In this document: piece by piece, positions 1 to 11,357 of the stretch
Numbering within the stretch: the first letter of the stretch is position 1
Layout of the letters: each line of letters begins with the position of its first letter
Assembly: GCF_016545825.1 (NCBI RefSeq)
Contig: NC_052615.1
Span: forward strand, 35,613,516-35,677,515
From: Eucalyptus grandis
Lineage: Eukaryota > Streptophyta > Magnoliopsida > Myrtales > Myrtaceae
Direction of reading: 5' to 3'
Length of the DNA stretch: 64,000 nt
Program-made: the position numbers and the translations under genes
The notes under the pieces: generated by a model
Seen by the model: only the letters and a program-made list of their open reading frames with translations
Databases searched by the model: none
What the model was told of the DNA's origin: nothing

Positions 1-315
1 TGAATTAAACTTTTCGTTCAACGCTCCCTTGAAGGAAAGCAGGTTTGACCAGTCTTTTTTTTCTTCTTTATTTATTTAATTTTTAGCTTTCTTTATTTGT
101 CAATTCTGTGCAAATAATTAAGATTTAAAAGCATCAAAACATTTTTGGAGAGCTCAAAACCCGATAATGCATGGCTCGTTGAGCTTTGGGCATGAGGATT
201 TCAAGTAAGTTATGTACACGTCTAGATGAATTCTCTACTTCTTTTAGAGAAATTCTATGTTTTTACCCAAAAAAAAAAAAAAAAAACGATCTAGCACAAT
301 AACAAATTAGAATAA
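1..315 (+). repeat. UGT upstream repeat, truncated fragment (unit 0)
   Basis: This stretch is a close copy of sequence found upstream of all three UGT genes (about 10046-10310, 28621-28880 and 53880-54200). Shared landmarks are the motif around GAGCTCAAAACCCGATAATG and GGGCATGAGGATTTCAAG, followed by AAGTTATGTACACG. The similarity ends at an A-rich run near 300-316, where GC-rich transposon sequence begins. It therefore marks a fourth UGT unit whose downstream part is missing or was replaced. No coding sequence is visible. Confidence 0.75.
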
Positions 316-1391
316 AAAAAAAAAAAAACCCTACCCGGCTCTAATATACCTAGCCCACTTATTAAACCAGCCCAAACCTGGCCATAATATACCCAGCCCG
401 GGTTGCTCAAAACCTTACCCGGCTTGCAACCTGCACCCAACCCGGCTCCTAAAAGAAACCCTACCCGGATTCGACCTAACTTCAACCCGGCTTCTTTTCA
501 CTGAGACCCAAATTCTAGAATCCTCGAGTCCGGCGATCCGCGGCACCGAGGGGTTAGCTGGAACGTTGCAGGGCAATGGTTCGATGGTGGCGATGCGGCA
601 GATGGCGGTTGGGGTTCTGGGTGGGGAAGGCAGCGGCAACGACTCGTCTGGCGGCTGCCGGCTTCTCAGAAAAGAGACAGTGACGGAGAGGCTCTCACCT
701 GATACTGCAGCGACGGCGTTAGGGATGATCGGGATGATATGGGCGGTGACTTAGTGACGGTGGGGACGCAGCGGGTGACGGCAGCAGCAGCAGGAACGGT
801 GACGGCAAGCCTCCTCCCTCTAGATCTGGCCTACTCATGCGGTTCGCAACCTGCTCTCTCCTCAAGTCGTCTTCGGCTGGCTTGGCATAGGGAGTAGCAG
901 CGGCAGGTGTTGTAAGTTGGCGTTCGGAGAGCAATGGCGGCGTCATAGCTACAGGTTGCAGGGGATGGGCAGGTTGTGGGGATAGTGGTGGCGGCTCGGA
1001 GACGCATCGGCGGCAGTAACAACGACTTGGAGGCGCGTCAACGGCGGTAGCCTCAGTCCATTCTCGCCTCTCCTCTTTTCTCTCTCCAGGTTGTTGCTTT
1101 TTCCCTTTTCCTCTTTTTGCCCCCCGCCCTCACCTCTCTTCTCCGCTCTCTCTCCCCTTCTCCTCTTGTTTCTCTTTTTTTTTTTTTTTTTTTTTTTGCT
1201 TTTTTCAAGTCTCCCCGCACGTGAGGATGGAAGGAGGAGGGAGAAGGCTAGGGCTAGGCCACGTGGGAAGGAAAGAAAAAGGTGGGTTGAGCCAAGGCCG
1301 AATCCGACCCGACTTGGCCCCTTCCACTTTTTTTTTTAATTAATTAATTAGTTATTTTTTTATATTTGAAAATATAAATTAAGTGTCAACA
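316..1391 (-). mobile_element. LTR remnant of a Ty3/gypsy-like retrotransposon
   Basis: Read on the minus strand, the block starts at 1391 with TGTTGACACTTAAT, a typical LTR beginning, directly preceded by a purine-rich tract. It contains a GC-rich region, a long poly-T/CT-rich stretch (about 1090-1200) and ends in an A-run near 316. I see no clean TG...CA outer end there, so the far end is probably truncated. Open frames inside it (for example 566-754 and 1091-1339) follow low-complexity sequence and resemble no protein. Gypsy affiliation rests on the integrase tail further right in the same orientation. Confidence 0.5.
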
Positions 1392-1405
1392 GCTGCCCCT
1401 CTTTG
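1392..1405 (-). other. polypurine tract of the gypsy remnant
   Basis: On the minus strand the bases CAAAGAGGGGCAGC lie immediately before the LTR start TGTTGACACT. A purine tract at this position is where plus-strand priming occurs in LTR retrotransposons. It fixes the orientation of the element as minus. Confidence 0.5.
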
Positions 1406-1514
1406 AATGTAGCATCGAAGAGATTGCATTCAAAGACAGAAGACACTTAGATTATTTTGACGGTAGAGAGACCCGAATGCATAGGCTGTTGACAAAAAAA
1501 ACTCATAACTATGT

Positions 1515-2255
1515 AAGTGCGTCTTGTTAATAAGAGGAAGAAAGATCCTGGGTTACAGAAGCATATCGTATCATAAGAAGAAGGAGAAGAACTCCGAGCT
1601 ACAGAAGTACGCCGTATCATAAGAAGAAAGGGAGGGACTCCAGGCTACAAAAGCCTGTCGTGACATAAGAAGAAAGAGAGGGACTCCGGGCTACAGAAGC
1701 TCACCGTGTCATAAGAAGAAAGGACTCCGAGCTACAGAAGCTCGTCGTTCCATAAGAAGGAAGAGAGAGACTCCAGGCTACAGAAACTCGCCGTGCCATA
1801 AGAAAGAAGAGAGGGACTTCAAGCTATAGAAGCTCACCATGCCATAAGAAGGAAGGAAGGGACTCTAGGCTATAGAAGCTTGCCGTGTCATAAGAAAGAA
1901 GAGAGGGACTTCGAGCTACAAAAGTTTGACATGTCATAAGAAAGAAGAAAGGGATTCCGGGCTCGAAGCTCGCTTTTTCATAAGAAGGAAGAGAGGGACT
2001 CTGAGCTACAGAAGCTCGCCGTGTCATAAGAAGCCGTGCCATAAGAAGGAAGACAGGGACTTCGGGCTACAAAAGCTCGCCGTGTCATAAGGAGAAAGAG
2101 AGGGACTCTGGACTATAGAAGCTTGTCATGTCATAAGGAGGAAGAGAGGGACTCCGGGCTACAGAAGCTCGCCGTGTCATAAGGGGGAAGAGAAGGACTC
2201 CAAGCTACAGAAGCTCACCGTGTCATAAGAAGAAAGAGAAGGAGTCTCACCGTGT
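1515..2255. repeat. 46-bp minisatellite, about 16 copies
   Basis: A tandem array with a unit of roughly 46 bp. Each unit contains CATAAGAAG, an AG-rich stretch, GGGACTCC and GGGCTACAGAAGCTCGCCG. Successive CATAAG words occur near 1571, 1615, 1663, 1709, 1751, 1797, 1842, 1888, 1934 and so on to 2223, with one short unit near 2024-2040. It lies between the gypsy LTR and the integrase tail, the place where several Tat/Ogre-type gypsy elements carry tandem repeats in the 3' untranslated region. The minus-strand reading frame 1824-2042 is a by-product of the repeat. Confidence 0.85.
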
Positions 2256-2317
2256 AATAATGGGTTTTGACCGAGCTGAAAATACATGATTTGAGGAAAA
2301 TCAATGAACCTTGTCGA

Positions 2318-2455
2318 TGACATGATTTAAGGCTGACCATGGAACTTTGGAGACGGCATGGTTTAAGGCTGACCATGGACCTTTGGAGATGGTATGGTTT
2401 AAGGCTGACCATGGACCTTTAGAGATGACATGGTTTAAGGCCAACCATGAACCTT
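2318..2455. repeat. 36-bp tandem repeat, about 3.7 copies
   Basis: The unit contains GACCATGGACCTTTGGAGAT followed by GGCATGGTTTAAGGCT and is repeated with small changes. It sits next to the 46-bp minisatellite and is probably part of the same gypsy 3' untranslated region. Reading frames across it on both strands are repeat artefacts. Confidence 0.85.
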
Positions 2456-3739
2456 TGGTTTTTAGGGAAGCACCCGTTAACTCCTTGAAACTGCATGGCT
2501 TGATTAAGGAATCTGTCAAACTCAACTCGAGCAAATATCATTAAGGACGTCATCAAGAGACGTATTGGCAATATTGCAGCATCAATTAAACAAGCTAATC
2601 AAGCTTAGTCCGACTACTTTAAAAAAAAAAAAAACATTCAATATCAATTAGCATCTTGTGGTGCAAAACTGTCATCTTGCTCGGGGATGTATCATTAATC
2701 ATCGAATCCTCTAAGAGTCAAGTTCTTGTCAGAATGGCTACAACTTGTGACAAAGGCTTATTAAGCATGCCTTTTAGTCAGAAAGGCTTTCTCACATACT
2801 CTTGATAAGATGGCTGCTTGATCCCATCCATTCATGTGGAAGATAACCGATTGCTGGGGGTATCTCACATAACCTATGTCGAAAGCTTTTAGAAATATTC
2901 GCGATGAACACAATCTAATTAATCAAAAAGGTCTTTTGAAAGGACCGCAATATAAGTTTGGTCATGGGCTTACACAGAGGGATCACTACTTTGAGGCCGA
3001 TAAAGAAACATTTGTCATTATATTCATCGGGTTTACAAGTCAAGAACTTGGAAGATAAGACAAGTTAGAATTGCTTCCACTCCTACAAGCAGTAGTTTCT
3101 TTGTGACATTCTCATTTTCACTTGAATCATTCCAATCATAAAAGACTTTAGAAGAGGGTTGTAATGTTGGCTCGAGAGAGGCTTAAAAGGCTTAAAATTT
3201 TCAAGAGGGTTTTTAAGAGTTGGTGATCATCATGGCATTGTGACTAGGTCACTCAATCTTTCAATATCATTTGGCTTTTGAAACACAGCACATCTTGAAA
3301 GTCCCTTAACTAATAATTTCTGCAAAGGAGCTTTGCTCCTCTCTCTAATCTCCTTTGCACTTTCGATGATTTTTCTTTTTTACACAGGCACTTGGACTTT
3401 GATAATTTTTCTTTCACATAAGATTGTAGCCTTTTGGCTCTTTTTCTTGACGAACATTGGCATTGCTTTTATTAGGCACACTGCTTTTTCATGCCCCCTA
3501 ATTTTGTCGAACTTTTTGCTCTTTGAACTTTTGGAGCTCTTATGACTTTCAAGATGCTTTTCACATTTTCTCGTAAATGTCAATTGTATGTGGTCAATCT
3601 TTATGCCTTGCCCCAGTGAAAGGAGATGATCACCGCTCGGGACTCATAAATGAATAATCAGACCCAAATTGGTTAAAGCAATGGGTGTTAGTGTTTGGGT
3701 AGAGAAGGAAATGTTTTTTTTTACCTTGGGTAAGTCAAG
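2456..3739. other. non-coding retrotransposon-derived sequence
   Basis: No convincing gene. The part from about 3190 to 3790 has a diverged relative at about 7320-7890 (shared words include TTGGTGATCATCATGGCATTG and GCATTGCTTTTATTAGGCAC in similar order). I read both as the 3' non-coding zone of related gypsy elements. The open frames at 3333-3545 and 3380-3583 are not recognisable. Confidence 0.4.
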
Positions 3740-4145
3740 CTATGATGAGAATTCTTCTGAAGTTATCATCAGAAGGTTGATGCAAGTGAAAGTAATAGAA
3801 TCTTTCTCAATCATTTGCTCTACAACACAATCGTAACCTCCTATGCTGCTCCAAATATCCTTGGGTAAGAAAAAGAGATATTCAACTGTATTTGCGGAGA
3901 CTTGATGGGTCCTTGAATCGACTTTCCCTTCCGCCATTTCCTCATTGAATGGTAAGGTGCCTAAAACACAAATAGATATGCATGTATGTAACATATGCAT
4001 GATACTATGTGACTCGGATTGTGCATGAAGTGGTTCTTCGGCCTTGATTTCAATCATGGAAAATATTTCAACTAAAATCATAGCACCACTAGGAAGAATC
4101 TTCTTAATGACATACAACCCTTTGTAGTTTGGGGTGAATCTGCAT
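3740..4145 (-). pseudogene. Ty3/gypsy integrase C-terminal remnant
   Basis: The minus-strand frame starts near 4140 with FTPNYKGLYVIKKILPSGAM, which matches the conserved C-terminal chromodomain-like tail of plant gypsy integrases (pattern P-x-Y-x-G-P-Y-V-V-K-K, then GA-hydrophobic-hydrophobic-L). In the family this tail ends pol shortly before the 3' untranslated region, which agrees with the repeats and LTR to its left. The rest of pol is absent: upstream sequence changes at about 4145 into a Mutator transposase. The remaining frame to 3740 is not conserved. Confidence 0.55.
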
Positions 4146-5907
4146 CAACTCAGCTAATGTAGGAATAAGTCCCTACAAAAATTCAAACCAATAAATACAA
4201 GTCAGGAAAAATATGCAAGTGATTAATATTAAAATGGAATGAATTAATTGATAATGAAATTACCTTCTGTTGGTCGCTCATGAATGCCTATCCTCCATCA
4301 TTAGTTATCTCAAGGTCAACCATTAAATTTTTTAGGAACCATGACCAAATATCCTTGTTCTCTATCTTCACCACTACCTAAACTATCGGAAACATTTGAT
4401 TATTGACATCTCTCCCCACAGTAGCTAACAATTCCAACCTTTTAGAAAGTATCCATTCAATCCTATAACTCTTCTACAACCAGCCAAGAAGCCATGTTTG
4501 CATGCATCAAAACAGACATAAAATCTATCAAATCTAGTCCCAAGATCAGGGAGTGGCCTCTCCACAACCTCTACATATACCTTACTAAATGGGTTTTGAA
4601 ACATGCATTCGCCATCATAATCCCATACCTACGCATATTCTTCCTTATACCCACCCATCAATATTTTCATCACTCTCATCTTAACTCTCTTGCATTGATT
4701 CCTTGACACAATAACCCCTAATTGCTCCTTCACTAACAACTGAAATTGAGAACTCTTGATCTCGAGCATTACTTTAATAGTATTGAAAAAATGTTTCAAT
4801 AACCACACATTTGTTACCATTTTTATTGTTAAAGATAGTTGGACAAGTATGCTCCTCCTGGAATGACCTAATCTAGAATGACTCATTCTTACTCAGTGTG
4901 CCATAGAACTTCCATGAACAATTTGGTTGTAAGTACTTAGCTTTCACAAATTCATTTACGTTTCTAATTAATTCAACGCTCCTTTATTTAGCAATGAAGT
5001 TCTTCACAGCAGCTTCCGTGAGCTGTTTGGCATCATCAAATCTCATACCCACAAACAAAACAAGTTTATCAATAGTTGGATCATAGTAAGGGTACTTACT
5101 TTTTCTTCCACGAGCAGGTTCTTCATCATCATTGTCAAACTCATTCTTCAAACCAACAACTTCATCGCCTCCAACTTTCTTCATCTTCACTTCTATTACC
5201 TTCAGCTAGAGCTCTATCCCTATTCACTGGCTCGGGCCTCTTTGCTGAAACTGCAACTTTTTTTTTTTTTCTGAGAAATTCCCTTTACTTTTGTCTTCAC
5301 TATGTGAGTTCATCATCATTTTTGTCACTTGGGAAATTTACTGAAGCCAAATATTCATTTTTCGATTAACTGGATATAGCAATTTCCCATTCTAATCCAA
5401 TGAAGTCTTCATCGCCCACATCTTCTCCCAAGATTTTAGGACATCTCCCCGTTTGTTCATATCTATCAATATGACTTCCCTCCATCTCATTTTTCCCTTC
5501 ATCTAACATAAACTCATCCTCAACTTGATTACTCGCTTGAATAGGATCCCTCACTTCTCCTCTTTCAGTGGTGGTCTGCTCATCCTCATCCCCATCCTCA
5601 CTATAATACTCAACATATACCCTAACTTCTTCGCCGTGAAGATAATGGTAAATGATATCCTTAATACCATTATCGTCATTAAAAAATCTTAAGCCATCCT
5701 TCAATTCCTTTCTAGGAACACATTAATGTAGTTTTTGCACTTTGCATCGTAAAAAATACACAAAATTCCTCAAAAATCAATATATGATGGCTTCCAAACA
5801 TTTACATAGATAATACCTTCATTTCCACCAATATATTTTCAATCCTCGGCACCAATAACGAACTCTCCACTATAGCAAACAATGATGCCTACCTGATTCT
5901 TGTCCAT
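4146..5907 (-). pseudogene. Mutator-like (MURA) transposase pseudogene, 3' truncated
   Basis: On the minus strand a degenerate transposase can be followed from a start MDKNQVG near 5907. An acidic N-terminal region follows (DGLRFFNDDNGIKDI, then an Asp/Glu-rich stretch), then a MuDR-type DNA-binding segment near 5190-4985 (GMRFDDAKQLTEAAVKNF). Next is a zinc-ribbon-like region (SFQEEHTCPTIFNNKN, near 4870), and near 4430-4260 the MULE domain stretch GRDVNNQMFPIV followed by WSWFLKNLMVDLEI and MSDQQK. A GT-AG intron at 4173-4263 separates QQK from GLIPTLAEL, matching intron positions known in plant MULEs. Several in-frame stops and shifts break the frame and the catalytic C-terminal half is missing. 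The tandem-duplication breakpoint lies inside it at 5213-5219. Confidence 0.7.
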
Positions 5908-6759
5908 GTCGATGCTACACCTAATGAAAAAAAAATCATTAGTTGTCGGGACCACATGATAGAATTAGCAACCTCATATGCAGGTCCTTGTTGTTTTGTT
6001 GTCAAGAAACAAATGCGAGGTCAGCCATTCAATTTGGTGCTTTTATAGAAACAAAGGAAACCAAATTGAATAAACAAAGTGAGATCCCCATTACCCATTT
6101 TTCAATTCAATCATATTCGATCCCCACGAAGCAGTCCAATTAATTAAACAAAGTAAGGTCCCACCACTTTGTTTCCCTCCGAGTCGAGCCCCATTTTCCC
6201 CTCCGCGCCCTATTTTTCTATTTGGTTCCCACAAAAGAAAGCGAACGAACGACAGAACCCTCAATTTTTCTATTCGGTCCCCACCACTTTCCCCACCACT
6301 TTCCCCCTAAGTTGAGCTCTCAATTTGCCATCCGCACCCTAACTTGCCCATCGAAACCCTAAAATTTTCACTAAATTGACCCACATAGAGAACATGACAA
6401 ACCTAAGCGAGCGAGAGTTGGAAACGCAGTCAGCAAACAACCATGAATGACGGCACAATTACAGCGGTGGCCAAGTGACGATGGGCTAGCGAACGATGGT
6501 GAATGAGCGAGCTATGGCCGGCGTCGAGCAAGAATCATATACGAACCCTATTTTACTCCCTCTTCAGCGACACCATTTTTGGCCGTAGTGAATCCACGTC
6601 GTTTTTACCATAGTGAATCCACTCTATTTACAAAATGATGATCGTTTTGTAAGTGATCCACGTGGAATGGTAAAACAACGTCGTTTCTTACGAAGAAAGG
6701 AAAACGGCATCGTTTTATGCCATCCACCATGGACAATCAATTTTTTAAAAAATATAAAA
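5908..6759. other. MULE 5' region, no gene seen
   Basis: This lies between the transposase start and the MULE terminal repeat, so it is the 5' non-coding part of the element. It is not annotated as a gene: the plus-strand frame 5943-6143 has no recognisable features and its copy in B is equally featureless. Confidence 0.4.
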
Positions 6760-6910
6760 GCCATGTAATCATTTTGGCCGAAATCTCTCGCCGATGGCAC
6801 CAAAGTGATCATTTTTTTCTTCGATATGGCACTTAAGTGATCCGACGGAAACTTTTGGCACCAAAGTAAGCGCCGTACACAACTTTTGGCATTGATAGTG
6901 TACTTGTCCC
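6760..6910 (-). repeat. terminal inverted repeat of the MULE
   Basis: The sequence reading GGCACTTAAGTGATCCGACG, then CTTTTGGCACCAAAGTAAGC and TGATAGTGTACTTGTCCC has the layout typical of plant Mutator TIR ends (outer end GGGACAAGTACACTATCA on the minus strand). It stands about 850 bp upstream of the transposase start and in the right orientation. The partner TIR is not found to the left because the element is truncated by gypsy sequence near 4145. A second copy lies at about 25340-25479. Confidence 0.6.
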
Positions 6911-9900
6911 TGAATCTTTAGCAATATGTGATAGAATCGGTGGATAATATTCGTTTTTGCAAAGGAAATCTAGAAGAGATGTCGAAAATAAAAAGCAATA
7001 TTGCATTCGGGGGGTGATCTTCGTGGATGTTGATTCGAAGAAAAACCCTAGTCCACTCACCTATAAAAGGTTGCTACACTACGGTTCTATGAAAGAACAA
7101 CTCCACAATCATCTTCAAGTTTACAAGTTAAGAACCCTGTAAAATGGGAGAGAAATAATCTTGCTCGCACTTCTTCGAGTAATACTTATAAACATATGAG
7201 TTCTCATGTTAATTCAAATACCCTAATCTGGAGAGACTTTGTAAGGGACGTAACATAGGCTGGGTTCATAGGTTGAAAAACAAAAGGATCATTAGGCTCA
7301 AAATATGTGTAAAGGGTGAGAGTTGATGATCATCTTGGCATTGCCACTAGTTTTCTTTTTCACCATTGAGGATTGTCTTCATAAGGCACCCCATTGATTG
7401 TAAAAACTCAGTATTTTAGTTGTTTGAGTATTGCTCCATTGGAGATACAACATTTTACAACCAATAGTCCTTATCTTGACTATCCTTTTTCATCTATGGG
7501 CATTGGCCTTGTTTTTACCAGACACACCACTTTTTCATGCTCCTAGTTTTCATTCATTTTTTTTTTCACTTCTTTTTTCATGGGCATTGGCCTTGCTTTT
7601 ACTAGGCATACTATTTTTTCATGCCCATTAGTTCTATTGAATGACCATCTTCTGTCAACACTTCAGACCATACTATTTGAACAATTGCCTTTTGCCTTGC
7701 CCCAATGTGGGGATGATCACCAAATGGGTTTAAAGAAATGAAATTGCAGACTCAAGTGGGCTATGCAAAGAATATAAGTATGTAGGATAGAGAAAGAAAT
7801 GTCCTTTGTCATCCTAAGGCACTTAAATTACCACATGAATTCAATGTAATAGCATGACTTGAAGATTGATGCAAGTGAGAGTAAAAAAATTTATTTTCAT
7901 TTTCCTCACCTCATGATGCCATCTTACCTCCCAATTGCCTCGATGTGGGGTGGTTCTTGACAAGGGTAATTTGAAAAAATCTTCATAAGTGTATGGGGCT
8001 CAAATAGGTTAAGCAATGGATCACATGTAGTATTTGGAATAAACTGCCCCTCATCATTTCGGTTGTTGTACCTTTTGCGAGAGAACTCTTTACCTTGTGG
8101 ATATGAAACTTCTTACACTCATCTCACAAGTCTATGAGAAGGGGACTGTGCATAGGATAGGGTTCGCCTTTCATCATCCCGACTCGTCTCATTTAGTATG
8201 CAATTCATTCCACATTATTCATTAAATTAGTCCATCTTGATGTTCTTTAGTGAAATTGGTGGACTAAACATGTAAGAGTCACTATGCAAAATCCCTTTTT
8301 TAAAAGAGCCTAACAACTTTAAGCATGAAAAATTGTCAAATTCAAAACAATTTACCACACTAAAAAAAAATGTTTTAAGAATTCATGTAGGGAATTGTTC
8401 CGCAATGGGATTGCCTCAACAATGAATGTCCTTGAGTTGTCCTTATCAATCAAAATTGAAAATCTGTGTTTGCCCCTACACAAGAGAATGTGCATGAATA
8501 GGATACTATGCGACATCAAAGTGAATTCAAATTGCACATTTATTTTGGCTCAGATCGAGAATCATATCACTACTAGAATCTGTAGTGCTCCAAATTCGTC
8601 ATTTGTTAAGTAACAGTTGAGCCAATTGATCTATCGTTGCAACTGATGTGTTTTTTCAAATGTTTTCCCATCAGGTCAAGAAAGTAATGCTCTAAAACAT
8701 GAAGTAAATAAGTCAGAAAATTAAACAGAGCTAACCTAATGAATGCCAAATTTGGTAACATTATTTACGAAATTAGGTAATTATCTTATCTAAATTTGAT
8801 TTGGATATTTTATTGCCTAATATATGTTTTTCAATATCTTACGTGCATATTTGAATTATCGGTGTATTCCCAATTATGATTTATTGCCCCAATCCACAAC
8901 CGCGCCCCAATTTTTTATTTCATCTATAAGACTTTAGATGGAATAATTAATCACGCGGGAATAAAATTGATATATTGATCTTTAAGACTTAAGATCTATT
9001 TATCGATTTTATTAGCGAAATCATCAAGTTTGATTAGATATCATTTCAAAATTCAAATGATGGATAATATCTTTGATGACCGTGAATCATTTGGTGCTTA
9101 TCTTTTAATTGCTTTTGTTTATCCCAAAAATACAAAAAGATTGCACTTGCATATCATGTAGATTAGAATTGATTTCCTAGATAGAATTGCATGATAGAAT
9201 AGTTAGATTCTTTTCTAATTATATTTAAATGCATGTTTAGATGCTATCTAGGTTAGATAATATCTTGGAATTAGATTGCATGTCAAGATAAATTTCTAAG
9301 TTAAGATAGGATTCATATTAATCTATTTCCTAACTTAAAATAGATAATATCTCACTTTAGTTAGATTTTTATTTTTAGAAAATTTTAATTACGAATTTTT
9401 ATAAAAAAAAATACAAAAATATCATGCGCATGTCATATAGAACTAGGTTCAAGAAATGCATGTCATTTAGTGATTGTTGCTAAGTCCAATTAATTAGAAA
9501 TTGTCCGTCATTAGAAATTGCATTGCACGTAGATTAGATTTCATTAAACAAAAAAAAAAATCCTAAAAAAAGATTGATTGATTGCGAATCACATCTAGGA
9601 CTTTTAATGTGAATTTTGAGTTAACATTGCAGATGCTTTCGTTGTTACGAAGTAAGTCATGTAATTTATTTATTGCTTTTTTGGGTGTTAAATTGGTGGT
9701 TTGCGCACCCGCATGGTCACCTCATATGTTAGGGAAGTAGATTGAAATCAATTCAAGCTGCCTGCATTTTTTTTTTTTTTTCAAAATAAAAGATAAAGGT
9801 ACCGAAAGGGCGTCAAAAAAATCTAGCGTAATCAAGTCTCCGAACTCACAATCTCTGGTTTGCAGGAGTAAAGTAAATCTCCCGTTACTTTACTTTCGTT

Positions 9901-10045
9901 TCTAATCAACTCACCAAAATTAGATTAGTAGCGACTCCTAATTGAAAAATAGCTTGCATGTTAAAAAGTTGAACCTAAGTCGCGAATTGGTATAGGCTTG
10001 GGAGAACTCGAACTAAGTTTAGGCTTAGTAATCCATTAGCCAAAT
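6911..10045. mobile_element. gypsy-like non-coding debris (copy A)
   Basis: No protein gene is supported. The part 7320-7890 is a diverged relative of 3190-3790, which lies beside the gypsy integrase tail, so this block is probably the 3' non-coding part of a second related element. The part from about 8740 to 10045 is AT-rich, lacks open frames, and resembles a long terminal repeat in style, but I could not define TG...CA ends. Small frames (8352-8537 minus, 8395-8613 plus) show no family signature. Unit similarity to the UGT upstream repeat resumes at 10046. Confidence 0.4.
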
Positions 10046-11357
10046 TTATTAGTAATCTTCTTCTTCTTTATTTATTTAATTTTTAGCTTTCTTTATTTTT
10101 CAATTTTGTGCAAATAATTAAGATTTAAAAGCATCAAAACATTTTGGAGAGCTCAAAACTCGATAATGCATGGCTTGTTGAGCTTTGGGCATGAGGATTT
10201 CAAGTAAGTTATGTACACGTCTAGATGAATTCTCTACTTCTTTTAGATAAATTCTACGTTATTACCAAAAACAAACGATCTAGCAAAATAACAAATCAGA
10301 ATAGAAAAAAATCATCAAATACTAGAATATGGTTTGGTCGGTGTGACTTACTCTAGAAGAGAATAGTACAAGATTATATCTATAAATCAAGTGACATAAA
10401 GGATATTTCAATCGCACTTAAGTTATTCAAACACTTTCAATATTTCCAAACCCTTGGTTATATAATAATTTCACAATGTTTAGACTCACCATTTCACAAA
10501 ACAATCATTCAATCTCACTTAGAAACACATAAAATTCTTAGCAAAAGTATTCCTTAATGAGCTAAATTCTCATAATTAAAAAAAAAAATCCTAAGCCTTG
10601 TACGACTATTAATTTAATCATAAACCTTTCAATTTTGTCAATTTAATCCTAAACTTTTATACTATTTGTTATTTTAGTCTTAAACCTTTTAACAATTCGT
10701 AAATTTAGTTATTTCAACCAAAAATCGTTGACATGAACGTAGCCATCCTACATAACACAGCCGGTGCTACGTAGACAACTTTTGTAATTTTTTTAGTATT
10801 TTTTAGTTTTATATTATTTTCCTCTTTTCCTTTTCTTTTCTTTCTTCATTTGCTAGTCTCTGCCTTGACAATGGTTACCAAGGGTCCCACTTGTTAGATC
10901 TAGCAAGGGTAGACCTTAGTAGCCTCAAACAAGGGCTACCCTCACCAACTAAGGAGCAAGCTACGCTTGCTTTGGTGAGGGCTGACCTCAAACAAGGGCT
11001 ACCCTCACTAGCCAAGGAGTAGGCTACGCTTGCTTTGGTGAGGGTTGATGCCTAAGGCTGATGAAGGAAAGGGGGAGGGAAGAAAAAGAAAAAAAAGGAA
11101 AAAATCATAAAATTAGAAAAAGAAGAAGAATAAGGAAATTCTCTCACAAACATGACATATTAGCCTCCCTCGTGGAGTCAATCTCTTGTTTGTATTTTTC
11201 TACACCAAAGGCTCGAAGAAGTATCGAATTGCACTCCTTCACTTAGCACTAAAAGGTTCGAGCAAAAAACATACCAACCACCGCGATTACCAAAGAATTC
11301 AACAACTGAGAAAGAAGCTATTATCCTTAAAAGCTCAAGGGAAAGAAACAAGTGGGA
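10046..11357 (+). repeat. UGT upstream repeat, copy A
   Basis: Sequence shared with 1-315, 28621-29959 and 53880-54955. Within it, about 10560-11060 is an old half of a MULE-type foldback element: it starts with phrases of the AAATCCTAAGCCTTGTACG and TAAATTTAGTTATTTCAACC type, followed by GTTGACATGAACG, and ends in a GA-rich tail. Because this relic occurs at the same place in units A, B and C, it was inserted before the units duplicated. From 11146 the sequence turns into the UGT 5' leader (ACATGACATATTAGCC, then GAAGAAGTATCGAATTGCAC). Compared with unit C, about 390 bp of proximal promoter is missing just before that leader. Confidence 0.7.

Noticed and set aside
1515..2255. Regular repeats resembling a CRISPR array
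   Set aside because: The units are adjacent without unique spacers and vary in length and sequence; this is a plant minisatellite in a retrotransposon.
3740..4117. A complete 125-residue protein gene on the minus strand
   Set aside because: Only the first part is conserved and it matches the end of gypsy integrase; the frame is a remnant without its N-terminal domains.
8352..8613. Opposing small frames of 61 and 72 codons (also 26921-27182)
   Set aside because: No recognisable motif; conservation between A and B is explained by the recent duplication.
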